A stretch of 64,000 nucleotides of DNA, from positions 48,601,598 through 48,665,597 of the forward strand of contig CM039464.1 of assembly GCA_022414725.1 (NCBI GenBank), read 5' to 3'. The notes below the pieces were generated by a model. It ran no database searches, was not told the origin of the DNA, and saw nothing but the letters and a program-made list of their open reading frames with translations. Source of the stretch: Microglena sp. YARC. Taxonomy: Eukaryota > Chlorophyta > Chlorophyceae > Chlamydomonadales > Chlamydomonadaceae. Shown here one piece after another: positions 50,945-60,540 of this stretch (the first letter of the stretch is position 1; each line of letters begins with the position of its first letter). The translations under genes and the position numbers were made by a program.

Positions 50945-53900
50945 CTAAGGAGAAGCGGTCTTTCCGAACAGGCGGATGAACCGCCAGAACACAGCAGGAT
51001 CAAGGGGCTTGGTGAAGGGGTCAGCACAGTTGTCCTTAGTGTTAACATAGGCAACAGCCAGTGAACCATCCTCCACCAGCTCCTGGATATAGTGATGGAT
51101 GACATCAATGTGCTTGTTGCTAGGGAGCAGCTGACAGTCATTGGCCCAGCTCAAGAACCCCAAGTTGTCACCCTGAATGGTGACGAGGTCACAATGCAGG
51201 CCCAGATCAATCCTCAACTTCTTCAACCATTGTACCTCCCTGGCAGTCTGAGACAGGGCCTGATACTCAGCCTCACTGGAGCTAACAGCAACTGTGGGTT
51301 GCCTCTTGCTCATCCAGTTCACAAGGCAGCCCCCAGCAAGCACAGCATAGCCAGTCTGAGACCTCCTGTCAGACCCATCATCAGCAAAGGATGAGTCACT
51401 AAAGACAGTGAAAGAGAAATCAGGGCTGTGAGTGTAAGAGAGGCCCAGATGGGAATGTTCTCTCAAATACAAAAGCAAGCGCTTGGCTGCCTTCCACAGG
51501 GGGCAGTGGGTTGAGCAGAAAACCTGGACAGGTAGCTCACAGCAAAAGAAATATCAGGTCTGGTGCAGGTAGCCAGGTATAGCAAAGCTCCCACAAGAGA
51601 GAGGTACTGGCTATTAGAGGCCAGAGGCTCTCCAGGAGGGTCAGTGACAGTACACTTGGCCATGGGAACCGAAGACGTGGGCTTAGTAGCAGTGGTGAGA
51701 CCAAATTGCTCCACCAGATCCACAACGTAGGAGTGCTGGGAGAGATTGATCTGAACACACCTGCCGTCAGAGTCAAGTGTACAAGCCATGTCCAAGGACA
51801 GGAACTGAACCGGCACACCCATCTCTTTGACCTCCCACCCAGCAGCTTCCATAGCCTTGATCAGCAAGGCATACCTATCCAGCTCACTGAAAGCACAGAT
51901 AAAATCATCCACATAGGTCAGGACGTAGCTCCACCCACCATTAGAATCCCTCCTAGAATACAGAGCAGGTTCAGCCTTGCACATGGTAAAACCGTGTGCA
52001 ACCAAAACCTGCTTGACATCTTTGCTCCAAGCCCTGGGTGCCTGCTTCAAACCATAAAGTGACTTTATCAGCTTGCACACAAGGGGGACACCGTTAGGAC
52101 CCAGTACTCTAAAGCCCTCAGGCTGGTGACAGTACAGGTCCAGACCAGGTTCCAGCTTGGCATTCAGAAATGCAGTCTTGATGTCCAGCTGCCTCACAAA
52201 CATTTTCCTATGAGTGATGGCAGCAAGAAGCACACGAAGACCTGCTTTAGAGGAGACGGGGGCATTTACATCATGGAAGTCCAGCCCAGGACGTTGCAGA
52301 AAACCACGAACCACAAAACGAGCCTTAAAACGCAAAGAACCATCAACCCCAATATTCTTGACAAATAACCATCGGCCAGATAGGATCCTCTGCCTAGGAG
52401 GCTGTGGAGTGAGTGCCCAAGTGCCATGAGCATGGAGGGAAGCCATCTCATCCTTCATAGCCTGTAGCCAGAGATCCCTGTCAGGGTTGGTAGGTAACAT
52501 AGCAGCTTTATAGGTGAGTTCAGTAGAGGTAGAAATAAAAGCTCCCACGTACAAGCAGTGTACTTGTACATGAGCAGCGGGGATATCAGCAGTATCAGCA
52601 GTAACCGGTAATAAAGCCCCCAGCGCAGCACTAATGCCTGGTTGAACAGGGCCGGCCTCCTTTGCCTCTAAATCGTCGAAGCCTGGGTAGACCGGAACAC
52701 CCCAGCCATACGCAGTATCAGACCCGGACCAGTGTTCGAGATCATCACTCACACAATCTGTGACGGCCACATCGTCACAATGCCTTGTCCGGTATAAACC
52801 ACCAGGGACAGCAGGGGGCGAAGTGATCAACAACTCCCGCAAGCCATCCGAACAGGTGGACGGGGGGTGGCGACTAGTGGGCAGCGGACCTATACTAGGC
52901 TCCACTATGACCTGAGGCTGTCCTAATCCTAGAACTTCACCGACGAAACGTGGCGCAGAGGAAGGCCTGGCGACCCCCTGAGATTCGAATAAATTAGAGC
53001 TTGAAGGAACATCAGAACCACCCTGGCCCAATGCCTTCACACGCGATACAGCACCATCAGTCCCTGACCTGGGACGCAAGGTCATCCCATGACCAGTAAA
53101 GCGGTCAACAATCGGGGTTGGTAAGGGGCCTAGGACATTGTCAGTAGTATCAAGCACCTGTTCGGTGATAACGGCAGGGGGGCGAGAAAAATACTGAGAT
53201 CCATCATAAGGAGATAGCCCCGGGATACAGTTATAGCTAAACTGTTCATAGGAGAGCACATCACGACTCTCTACCACCTCGCGCAACTTAGGAACCCAAA
53301 CAAAATAACCCTTACTCACCAGAGAGTACCCAACCAGTCTACCAGATAACGCCCTTTCGTCTAGCTTATTACGCTTCTTCCCATTGACTAAGGTAACATA
53401 GCAAGGGCACCCGAACACGCGCAATAACGATACATCTGGTAGAACCCCAAAGAACAACTCATACGGAGTCTTGTCACCCTGATTAGGCAGCCGGTTGCGT
53501 AGGTAACAATCAGTGAGGAAGGCATAGGGCCAGAAAGACTTAGTGAGCTTAGACTCCAAGTGGATGCCCCTAGCTATGTTCTGAAGGACCCCATTGTACC
53601 TTTCCACAGTTGCATTCTGCTGAGCAGTGTAAGCCATAGACAATTCATGCACAGCACCAACCGATTCTAACCAATCCTCGAACCACTTCACTATAAATTC
53701 CTTAGCTCTGTCAGACCTAAGACACTTGAAAACAAAACCATGCAGCTGAGTCATCCATCTGAGGATGGTAGTTTGAACTGCTAAGGGAGCTTCATCCCTG
53801 GTTCTCAAGCACAATAATTCAGCATAGCCAGAGAATTGGTCAGTGAGACACAGAACATAAAACTCCCCACGCAAGCCCCTAATATGAAATGGTCCCATGA

Positions 53901-54555
53901 TATCCAAGTGAAGGCGCTGTAACGGTGCACGGACCCTAGTTTTGCTTTCTTTAGGAAAAGGGATACGTTTGCCCTTAGCCTTCTGACAAGCATCACATGG
54001 GATCTTAGACAGCCTTTGCACCTGTTTAAGAGTGAGGGGTAAGTTCGTAACCAAACCCTTCCTGACAAGGTTGTGCATGGCATCATAGCCAGGGTGACCC
54101 AGCCGTCTATGCCACAACCATTCAGGAGTGGTAGGGATAACAACTCCACCATCCTCATCAACATCAAGTGCAAAAACTGGATAATCGTCAGCACCATACG
54201 AACGGCCACGAGGGGTGTGGCAAGGCCTACATGCAAACTTGTACACCCCATCACTGGAGGCAGGGAAAGACCAGAGAACAGAAGAGCCCTGAGTGGCAGT
54301 ACAACTAAGACTATCAAAAGAAACCTTGCAGTTGTGAGCATGAGCAACAGCATTTACTGACATGAGGTTCACCGGACAGTGAGGGATGTAGAGAACATTG
54401 GTTAAAGTGATGGATGTTGGTAACCAATCACTACATAACACAATGGAACCCTGACCCACAGACCGTTGAACCACACCATCACCAAATTTAACTGCTGGCC
54501 CAGTTACAGAAGCATGAAACACAGTGAACAAAGACATATCACCTGTGATTGACAT
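50945..54555 (-). CDS. pol: Copia Pol: protease, integrase, reverse transcriptase, RNase H (one frameshift)
   Basis: The protease motif HVDSGAGMS lies just upstream of ATG 54555 in the same frame, downstream of TAG 54655-54657. Integrase has the HHCC zinc-binding segment (LWHRRLGHPGYDA ... CDACQKAK) and the DDE core: LHLDIMGP, CLRSDRAKEF, NATVERYNG. RT has TAFLNAKLEPGLDLYCHQPE and YVDDFICAF (near 51905). RNase H (50945-51478) has FSDSSFADDGSDRRSQTGY, VSSSEAEYQAL and NKHIDVIHHYI. The RNase H frame is offset from the RT frame; the change falls near 51495-51510 at a CCCCC run, where the expected WKAAKRLLLYL resumes. TGA or TAG stops are otherwise absent from 51463 to 54657. Confidence 0.93.
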
Positions 54556-54654
54556 CCCAGCTCCAGAATCAACATGCCAGACACCCTCAGACAGGCTCGG
54601 GCTACAGAGATTCGAAAATTTCGCAGTGCAGGAGAATAGGACAGAGCTTACCTC

Positions 54655-55881
54655 CTATTTCTTGTTCAAAGCGTACCCATCAATCTGAGCCTGCAAGGAG
54701 GACAGCTGCTTCGGAGTAAGCACACCTGGAAGGGCCAAGGCCACGGGCACCGGAGTAGTAACCGGTGCACCAGGCCTGGTCCTGCGCAGGTGTGGGTGCT
54801 TCGTAAAGCAGCGATCCTCCGAGTGGGTCGTCTTGGTGAGGCATGGGCCCCAAGTACAATCCAGACGTCTCTTGTGGGAACCGAAACCCTGAGAACCAGA
54901 TCCCTGCCCACGCTGAAATGCAGCATTGGCTGGAATCTGGGGAGCGTCCCGGGACCAACTTGGATGCCTGGAGTCGGACTTGGGGAGACCTATGTTCAAG
55001 ATGTCGAGCGACCTATATGCCTCCAGACAAGACCAGTACTCCACAGTCTGTCGGTTAGCTAACATCATCCCATATCGGATCCGCAGCGATTCAAACCGGA
55101 TCAAACGGATCCCATTAACGATGGTTTCCATAGGGTGGCGCTGAGTGACGGGATGTCCAGCACTGCGGAGGTCAGTGCAAAGACTGCGAACCTTGCGAAA
55201 AAAGTCATCTACACGGTCAGAAGGGTCCATGTGCGCATTGTGAAGTTCGAGACGCATGAGAGGGACTCTAGAGGCAAGGGCATCGGATTGCGTCTTCCGG
55301 ATATCCAACAGGATATCCAGAGGTCTGGCATAGTCCTGGTATACCTTGACCATATCGTCCTCCATGTTCGCGAGCATCATAGTTAAGCACATGAATTCCT
55401 GACGGTCTAGAGGCAGTGCACTGAAACCCAACAGTGCAGGATCAACCCGAGACTCACCATGAACGGGGGCCTTAGACCCAGCTCCAATCGCAGAAGGTAC
55501 AGGAGCCAAGGACCTACGAATCTCCATGAAATACTCCGCAGCAAGACCAGCGTCAAGAGCGCGCTGGTCATCTATGTTTCTGATCACAGGAATGGACCTC
55601 GCAACACTCACAACAAGCTCGAAATCTGGGCTAACAGGACACAGAGGGACAGGCACTTTCACAAACTGATAACCGAGCCTCTCGTGATCTCTACGCCTCG
55701 TTCTACCAAAGGAGACACCATGATCAGGGGGATACAGAATCCCTGAAGTGACTGGACCAAGAAAAGAACGACACCGGGTACCAAGCTCTGAGAAAGCCAT
55801 TACTCGGCGATGCTTCAGTTTCACACTCACATTAGCCATAGTAGCCTGCATGTCCATCCTTCCGTACAAAGTGCGGTTCAA
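54655..55881 (-). CDS. gag: Copia Gag with variant zinc knuckle
   Basis: About 408 residues, ending at TAG 54655-54657. It has the Gag-type helical region (VPLMRLELHNAHMDPSDRVD, DDFFRKVRSLCTDLRSAGHP). Near the C-terminus is CTWGPCLTKTTHSEDRCF, a C-x4-C-x5-H-x4-C arrangement in place of the common C-x2-C-x4-H-x4-C knuckle. The frame is the same as that of Pol and of the upstream ORF. The first good Met for a separate Gag is in GRMDMQATMANVSVK. Confidence 0.8.
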   Translation of the reverse strand: MNRTLYGRMDMQATMANVSVKLKHRRVMAFSELGTRCRSFLGPVTSGILYPPDHGVSFGRTRRRDHERLGYQFVKVPVPLCPVSPDFELVVSVARSIPVIRNIDDQRALDAGLAAEYFMEIRRSLAPVPSAIGAGSKAPVHGESRVDPALLGFSALPLDRQEFMCLTMMLANMEDDMVKVYQDYARPLDILLDIRKTQSDALASRVPLMRLELHNAHMDPSDRVDDFFRKVRSLCTDLRSAGHPVTQRHPMETIVNGIRLIRFESLRIRYGMMLANRQTVEYWSCLEAYRSLDILNIGLPKSDSRHPSWSRDAPQIPANAAFQRGQGSGSQGFGSHKRRLDCTWGPCLTKTTHSEDRCFTKHPHLRRTRPGAPVTTPVPVALALPGVLTPKQLSSLQAQIDGYALNKK

Positions 55882-55896
55882 GGATTCACCATCCTG

Positions 55897-56888
55897 TCAA
55901 TCTTGATTGATCAGGCGGTAGTCCGGCAGGTGCAAAGTCGGAGGAGGTCCTCCAGTGAGCAGATGCTCCCAAGACTCGCATGACCGCGTATGCAGCAGAG
56001 GAGGAGGGCCCGGGGCAGGAGGCAGCTCCACAGGCGGAGGTGGAGGGGGCTCCAGCGAAGGGCCAGCAAATGGTGAGCGGCCAACTGTAGCAGCAGCCTC
56101 CCGAGCACGAGTATGGTAAGCACCAAGAGCTCGCTCCGCAGGGTTGCGACCAAGGTTGGGTTGAGGACCCAAAGGACCAAGGGACGAAGAACTCCGCAGC
56201 AATGACGGCTTGGCCACATCCGGTAGGTCCGGTGGAGGAGGCGCAAACAGAGGTGCAGAAGCGGGCTCAGGCTTACCATCAGGGAAAGGTGCAAGAGCAG
56301 ATGTCGACTGAGGCTCAGGCACAGGCGGAATCTCTCGTTGGGGCATCTGCTGATGAGCAAACTCATATACTGGCGAGACAGTAGAAGTCTCGAAGACACG
56401 AGTAGCAGCAGCAGACGGAGTCACTCCACCGAAGTCAGCACTTGTAGCACTCTTCAAGTCATCCTCATCATCAGTACCAGCAGAGACGTCTTCATCATCA
56501 CTGAAGTGGGCGGTAGGGGGTATCGGCTGTGTGGCATACCGGATGATCTGTGTCTGAACACAACACAGCTTCATCAGGACATCCTCAACATCAGAGGAAA
56601 GGCGTCGAACAATATTTGAAGGAACCGCAAAGTTGGAGGATTGATCGGGGGGGTTACTTCCTCGATGGCGGAAGGATCCTCCTCTCCGGCAGCAGAGGCC
56701 GCTGGCGCGCCGTCGTCTAGCCAATCCAGAGGAACCTTCACCTCCGCTGGGAGGATTCGGTCGCAGCCATTGCTAACAATGACGCTGCGGATCCCACGAG
56801 CCCGTGAAACTCCATTAAGTTTGGTAAGTTTCACAAAGCCGGCAGGAGGCCCTCGCGGAAGTTGCATTATCAAAGCAGTGGTAGTCAA
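55897..56888 (-). CDS. Upstream ORF of the copia element, Pro-rich, with one frame change
   Basis: From ATG 56888 (MTTTALIMQLPRGPPAGFVK) one frame runs to about 56645, where a G7 run marks a shift into the frame NPPDQSSNFAVPSNIVRRLS. It then continues, with acidic DDEDVSAGTDDEDD and proline-rich PPPPPPVELPPAPGPPP, to TGA 55897-55899. The frame then continues without interruption into Gag. It is either an N-terminal Gag extension or a separate product; I recognise no domain. Confidence 0.6.
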
Positions 56889-56905
56889 TGAAGGGCCTTA
56901 TAACC
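56889..56905 (-). other. Putative primer-binding site next to the 5' LTR
   Basis: Directly after the 5' LTR the minus strand reads GGTTATAAGGCCC. This does not match a tRNA 3' end (no TGG start). It resembles the complement of an initiator-tRNA anticodon stem-loop, the half-tRNA priming known from copia and Ty5-type hemiviruses. The match is imperfect. Confidence 0.4.
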
Positions 56906-57202
56906 TATCAGCTTGTAATCACTCCGGTAGAGTGGACAGTAGAATAAAGCAGCGGAACAGACGCACCAATCTATACACGGAGACGAGAATGAGTTACAAG
57001 CACAGGCGGACACCTAAGGACACCAGCGGTGGGCGAGTCGGATGCCTGTAACCTGACTAGAACCTAAGCCAGGATCTTGAGCCGGGCACAGGGCTGTGTC
57101 ATGAGGAATGACACATGGCTGTCTGGACCGATAGTTCTAAGGAAGTACATAAGTAGTCACCAAGTCATAAAACGCGTGAGAGCACCGCTATTCATGCTGA
57201 TA
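56906..57202 (-). repeat. 5' LTR of the copia element
   Basis: Begins TATCAGC and ends GCTGATA, followed by target-duplication base set CTGCA at 57203-57207. Confidence 0.95.
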
Positions 57203-57575
57203 CTGCACCCTTATGTTCCGCACTTTATATTACACCCTTTAGAGCTGGTGCATCTGATTGTTTTCGCACCCTTTCAGGCCAAAATAAAGGATGCGGATTC
57301 CACAGTACACCCTTTCAAGAAGCACCCTTTCAGGCAAAAAAAAGGGTGCGGACGACCCCCCAAATTTGCAGTGTCATTGATGACATCCGTAATGCAGAAA
57401 GAGTAAACAGCCCCCGTGTTGCAGCGATGCTTGGAGACGCCCCTCAATCCCAGGTTCTTTGTTTCATCACGCACGAGCTTGGACAACTTGAGACCAAACT
57501 TGACATGGATTCCACGGTCGTCATGGATAATATTCGGTTTCACCATTCTTCAGAAATACAGGTCGAACGAAAATA
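57203..57575 (+). pseudogene. Remnant with Tc1/mariner-like DDE motif, after CACCCTTT repeats
   Basis: 57205-57350 holds five CACCCTT(T)-type words, a continuation of the minisatellite split by the copia insertion. From about 57360 a plus-strand frame reads VIDDIRNAERVNSPRVAAML and, after LGQLETKLDMD, STVVMDNIRFHHSSEI. VVMDNxxFH is the second-Asp region of Tc1/mariner/IS630 transposases. Only ~65 residues remain. The VIDDIRNAERV part recurs inverted at 19115-19150. Confidence 0.5.
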
Positions 57576-57635
57576 AATAAAGAGTTCCAGAACGATACGA
57601 AAATAAATAAAGATTGTAATACAGCTGCGAGAAAT

Positions 57636-58305
57636 ATGAGTCGCGTGAAGAAGATCAGAAACCCGATAGAACCTGTAGACTTAAGCGACTTCGCCGACTT
57701 CGAGTGGGATAGTATTGACAAATTACTCGCTGGTACAAGCGCCTACAGGGAACACGTCCTCTCTCATGCTCTTGAGTCGAGGTTGGTGCCGAGGTTGGTG
57801 AGTGATTCTGCAAGTGCTGATGGCGGAAGAATCTGATGAGGAGTTCGAAGGATTCGAATACGACACAACCAATCCGTGTTCTTACAATATCCTGGAACTC
57901 CTGGACGTCGCCACCAAGAAGCACTCTGACAAGATATACGACGAGAGTACGCGCGAAGGGATGATCGTCTCGCTTATCATGACAACACTGAACATGTGGA
58001 ATCATATAAATAGAGGGGACACGTTCCCGTGCATTGTAATGTATTACCAACCAAACATTGCCGTGCTGGATCTAATGTACACTCACCCGCGATGTGTGTT
58101 CAAGGGAGAAGACATCACCAGACAACTCCTCGAGGACATGATATCAGGCTCTGACATGAGAGACCCCGAAGATATCTTCTTGGAATTCACGAAGGATGAT
58201 GAAATCAAAGGGAGAACGCTGGACACGGATGCGTTGTTCGAAGAGATGCTTGATTGGGATTGCGACGTTGTCATGATAAATAAGCTGAGAGAACGGATCG
58301 GATAA
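57636..58305 (+). CDS. Acidic hypothetical protein, one gene with a frameshift or two overlapping ORFs
   Basis: ATG 57636 (MSRVKKIRNPIEPVDLSDFA) runs 66 codons to TGA 57834. ATG 57820 in another frame (MAEESDEEFEGFEYDTTNPC) runs 161 codons to 58305, with text such as REGMIVSLIMTTLNMWNHIN and RTLDTDALFEEMLDWDCDVV. The two overlap by 17 bp, so a single protein of about 220 residues broken by one shift near 57800 is likely. No family recognised. Two copies of CGAAAATAAATAAAG stand upstream at 57568 and 57599. Here intronless, compact genes resume. Confidence 0.55.
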
Positions 58306-58387
58306 CATGATAATGACATTCTCACACACACACAAGCGAGATATAGATAGATAGATAGATAGAATGAATACAGATATATACATAGAT

Positions 58388-58515
58388 CGACCGACAGATT
58401 GTATCAAGCAGATTCCTGCTCGACAACTCTGTTGGGATTATAAGGAAGGGGGGGATCGCGGGCACCGCGGAGCGGGGCAGTGGAATTGAGCTGTTGACTC
58501 GCACCGTGAATACAT
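58388..58515 (-). repeat. R1 repeat in inverted orientation
   Basis: Reverse complement of the R1 order: ATCAAGCAGATTCCTGCTCGA, then TTGGGATTATAAGGAAGGGG, then ATCGCGGGCACCGCGGAGCG, GGGCAGTGGAATTGAGCTG, then GACTCGCACCGTGAAT. It keeps all parts in order. A GATA microsatellite (58340-58365) and CACACA precede it. Confidence 0.9.
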
Positions 58516-58582
58516 GGGATGTAGTTGTTGTTCCAGAGATGGAGTGGTGTCAGAGGGACTAAATTGTGGGACTACTTTTCTC

Positions 58583-59074
58583 TCATCGCACATCTTTTCT
58601 TTGTCGTGTCATTTCATACGCTTGCAAGATAGATGTGATGTTCACAGGAGCGCCAAACACAGACTTGTAGCAAGCGCATGCCGCTGGAAGATTCGTGTAA
58701 GTGTAGATTCGAACCAGTCGAGCACCTGCAGTGTCCAATAGATGAGTGCACACGGATGAAATAAGCTTCTTGCACAAGCCAGCGCCACGATGATCAGACC
58801 GGACGCACACCGACTCAATAATGCAGGTGTTCCAAGGATCCGTCATCACTTGACAGCTCGCAACAACTGTATTATTCGATCCAGCGACCATCATGGCGAC
58901 AAAGCTGATTTCCCCATCTTTGAAACTGTTCCGTAGGGACTTGCGGTAAGATGGCAGGGGAATGCTCCTGGCACTGGTGCAATGCTCATCGCAATCCCGT
59001 AGGCTCGTGAACATCGGGCTCTGAAGAAATGACGCGGCGTCTTCTGCGCCAACGATTTTGAACTCCTCGTGCAT
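58583..59074 (-). CDS. GNAT-family N-acetyltransferase
   Basis: 163 residues from ATG 59074 (MHEEFKIVGAEDAASF); the frame is open further up, but ATG 59074 begins the conserved region. Motif A is ESVCVRSDHRGAGLCKKLIS, giving the R-x-x-G-x-G/A acetyl-CoA loop as DHRGAG. Earlier strands carry ISFVAMMVAGSNNTVVASCQ. The end has AGARLVRIYTYTNLPAACAC and a Tyr suitable as general acid (CYKSVFG). The substrate cannot be inferred. It lies divergent from the LRAT-like gene, with 69 bp between the starts holding CATATAAATG. Confidence 0.8.
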   Translation of the reverse strand: MHEEFKIVGAEDAASFLQSPMFTSLRDCDEHCTSARSIPLPSYRKSLRNSFKDGEISFVAMMVAGSNNTVVASCQVMTDPWNTCIIESVCVRSDHRGAGLCKKLISSVCTHLLDTAGARLVRIYTYTNLPAACACYKSVFGAPVNITSILQAYEMTRQRKDVR

Positions 59075-59143
59075 GACAAACACAATAATATAACAACGGA
59101 ACATATAAATGAAACGTCTCTGTATACATTGTATGTATGGCAG

Positions 59144-59818
59144 ATGGAGCAAGCTCAGGCAAAGCTGAATGTTTGTCAACCACTTCTACGGACAATGGGT
59201 TTGAATCTTTTGCCGGCGAGCACGGTTCCGTGCCACCCGCTGAAGCTGGCAAAGCTCGCACAGGCTGGCGACCACATCGCGGTACGCACGGTCATTGAAC
59301 GGCCATGCACACCTACTAAGTTTGGGCAGATCTGGCATCACGGCATCATGGTGGATGATGATCGTGTGGTGCAAATGCACCCGAAAGGAAATATAAGCGT
59401 GGTCGAGTTGGAAGAATTTGTGGCCTTCAGTCTGATGGCAGCTAACAACGAGTCGATCATCAAGATGGCTGGAGTCACATCAAGCAGTGAGCCACCGAAA
59501 GTTTTGATCGATGCAAGTGCGGTGTTGCAGTATGATGGCAACAACGATGCTTGGAAGTCTCAGACACGCTCTATCGCGATGTGGGCGACACAGGACCCGT
59601 ACATGCAGAGCATCAAGTACGATGCAACTAAGGCCAACTGCGAATGTTTTGCAACATGGTGCAGGAACGGCAGGTGGGTTATATTGAGTGGAATGCATTT
59701 TAGGTTGCTACAAACGGTGCCAAGTTACAACATGAGGGGAATCCCAAATTCTGACGATACACACGAGCATACACACCGATCTGACACTGATGTGATGTCG
59801 GATCTAACACCAATATAA
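59144..59818 (+). CDS. LRAT-like (NlpC/P60-superfamily) protein 1
   Basis: 224 residues from ATG 59144 (MEQAQAKLNVCQPLLRT); a GTG at 59069 gives a longer form that would overlap the GNAT start. LRAT-type motifs in order: AGDHIAVRTV, WHHGIMVDDDRVVQMHP (the two His), and NCECFATWCRNG with the catalytic Cys of the NCE(H/D)F motif. Plant and animal LRAT proteins act as thiol acyltransferases or phospholipases, the order matching a circularly permuted papain-like fold. Residues 70-150 are an insertion with no family match. The stop lies in the R2 repeat, so the last ~15 residues (HRSDTDVMSDLTPI) are read from it. Confidence 0.78.
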   Translation: MEQAQAKLNVCQPLLRTMGLNLLPASTVPCHPLKLAKLAQAGDHIAVRTVIERPCTPTKFGQIWHHGIMVDDDRVVQMHPKGNISVVELEEFVAFSLMAANNESIIKMAGVTSSSEPPKVLIDASAVLQYDGNNDAWKSQTRSIAMWATQDPYMQSIKYDATKANCECFATWCRNGRWVILSGMHFRLLQTVPSYNMRGIPNSDDTHEHTHRSDTDVMSDLTPI

Positions 59819-59942
59819 TGTCGGAGCTTATCCGAAACTTTCTGTACATGGAAGAAGTCTGGCTCGTTCGGCGCAGAGCAGTTTGTCGCAGTTAGAAGGA
59901 TAGATTCGCGTGTATCTGTACGGATCTGAGTTGTTTACACCT
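59766..59942 (-). repeat. R2 repeat, inverted relative to 16.0 kb
   Basis: Contains TTATCCGAAACTTTCTGTAC, GAGCAGTTTGTCGCAGTT and TCGCGTGTATCTGTACGGAT, the complement of R2 at 16005-16150. It supplies the 3' ends of both flanking, convergent ORFs. Confidence 0.9.
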
Positions 59943-60206
59943 GCTCGTTTTCTCGATCAACTTGCCAACGGCTTTGTCCAGACTGGTCAATGTCGGGCCC
60001 TGCTGGGTCAACGTCTGGCCCTGCTGGGTCAATGTCTGGGTCAATGTCTGACCCTGCTGTGTCAATGTCTGGGTCAATGTCTGGCCCTGCTGGGTCAATG
60101 TCTGGACCTGCTTGGTCAATGTCTGGACCTGCTGGGTCAGATTGGTCTGTAGGGGTGCCAGCAACCCCCGTAGCTGCTCCATCTGGGCCTCATTGAATTC
60201 AGCCAT
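59892..60206 (-). CDS. Small coiled-coil protein with QTLTQQG repeats
   Basis: 104 residues from ATG 60206 (MAEFNEAQMEQLRGLLAPLQ). The middle is about nine QxQTLTQ-type heptads in which Leu and Thr/Val alternate, suiting a short coiled coil. The underlying DNA is a 21/33-bp repeat of TGGGTCAATGTCTG. The last ~16 residues (LRSVQIHANLSF) come from the R2 repeat. Comparable in design to the ORFs at 6788 and 13456. No family recognised. Confidence 0.6.
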   Translation of the reverse strand: MAEFNEAQMEQLRGLLAPLQTNLTQQVQTLTKQVQTLTQQGQTLTQTLTQQGQTLTQTLTQQGQTLTQQGPTLTSLDKAVGKLIEKTSRCKQLRSVQIHANLSF

Positions 60207-60540
60207 TCCCTGACATCAGGAGAGGAAAAAATACGATCAAAAACGGAGTCGAGCGTAGTGAGAAGACAAAACATATACAGGCGGACTTTTGGGGACTCGG
60301 GATATGTGTAACATTATTCCCTTGTCCGAGTGTACGTTGAATAAAGCTAGAGTGACTCAATAGAGTAGAGTGACTTCAATGCACATTGTACCAAGGCTTG
60401 ACGTGTTGGCACTGCGCAAGATACCATCTACAGTATGGGTGGGATTGGATTTGCACACACAAAATTGCCTGTTTCCGTATAGTTTTCGGCTTGCAGTTGC
60501 TACCTACCAACGTTATCTTTTGCATCGTGCTCGCAGGCGA
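60207..60540. other. Upstream region of LRAT-like gene 2
   Basis: Contains TGTAACATTATTCCCTTGTC and CGAGTGTACG (60307-60336), which recurs as TGTAACATTATTGACCGGTC and TGAGTGTAACG at 61229-61260. The frame of the next gene is open back to 60370. GCATCGTGCTCGCAG at 60524-60538 could be an acceptor site. Confidence 0.45.

Larger units (their letters stand above)
50326..57202 (-). mobile_element. Complete Ty1/copia LTR retrotransposon, 6877 bp
   Basis: Two 297-bp LTRs (50326-50622 and 56906-57202) differ at two sites that I can see. Both begin TATCAGC and end GCTGATA, not the usual TG...CA. CTGCA flanks both sides (50321-50325, 57203-57207) as a 5-bp target duplication. Coding order on the minus strand is leader ORF, Gag, protease, integrase, reverse transcriptase, RNase H: the copia order, with integrase before RT. 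A polypurine stretch ATAGGTGGAG abuts the 3' LTR. The near-identical LTRs imply recent insertion, yet the coding region has two in-frame stops and two frame changes. Confidence 0.96.

Noticed and set aside
1404..55899. Reassigned genetic code for the host
   Set aside because: In-frame stops include TAG, TGA and TAA, and genes such as GNAT, the proteases and the LRAT-like proteins end normally at such codons. Kept only as a readthrough or decay question.
57402..57575. Functional Tc1/mariner transposase
   Set aside because: Only the DN motif region remains. No first Asp, third Asp/Glu or terminal inverted repeats can be seen.
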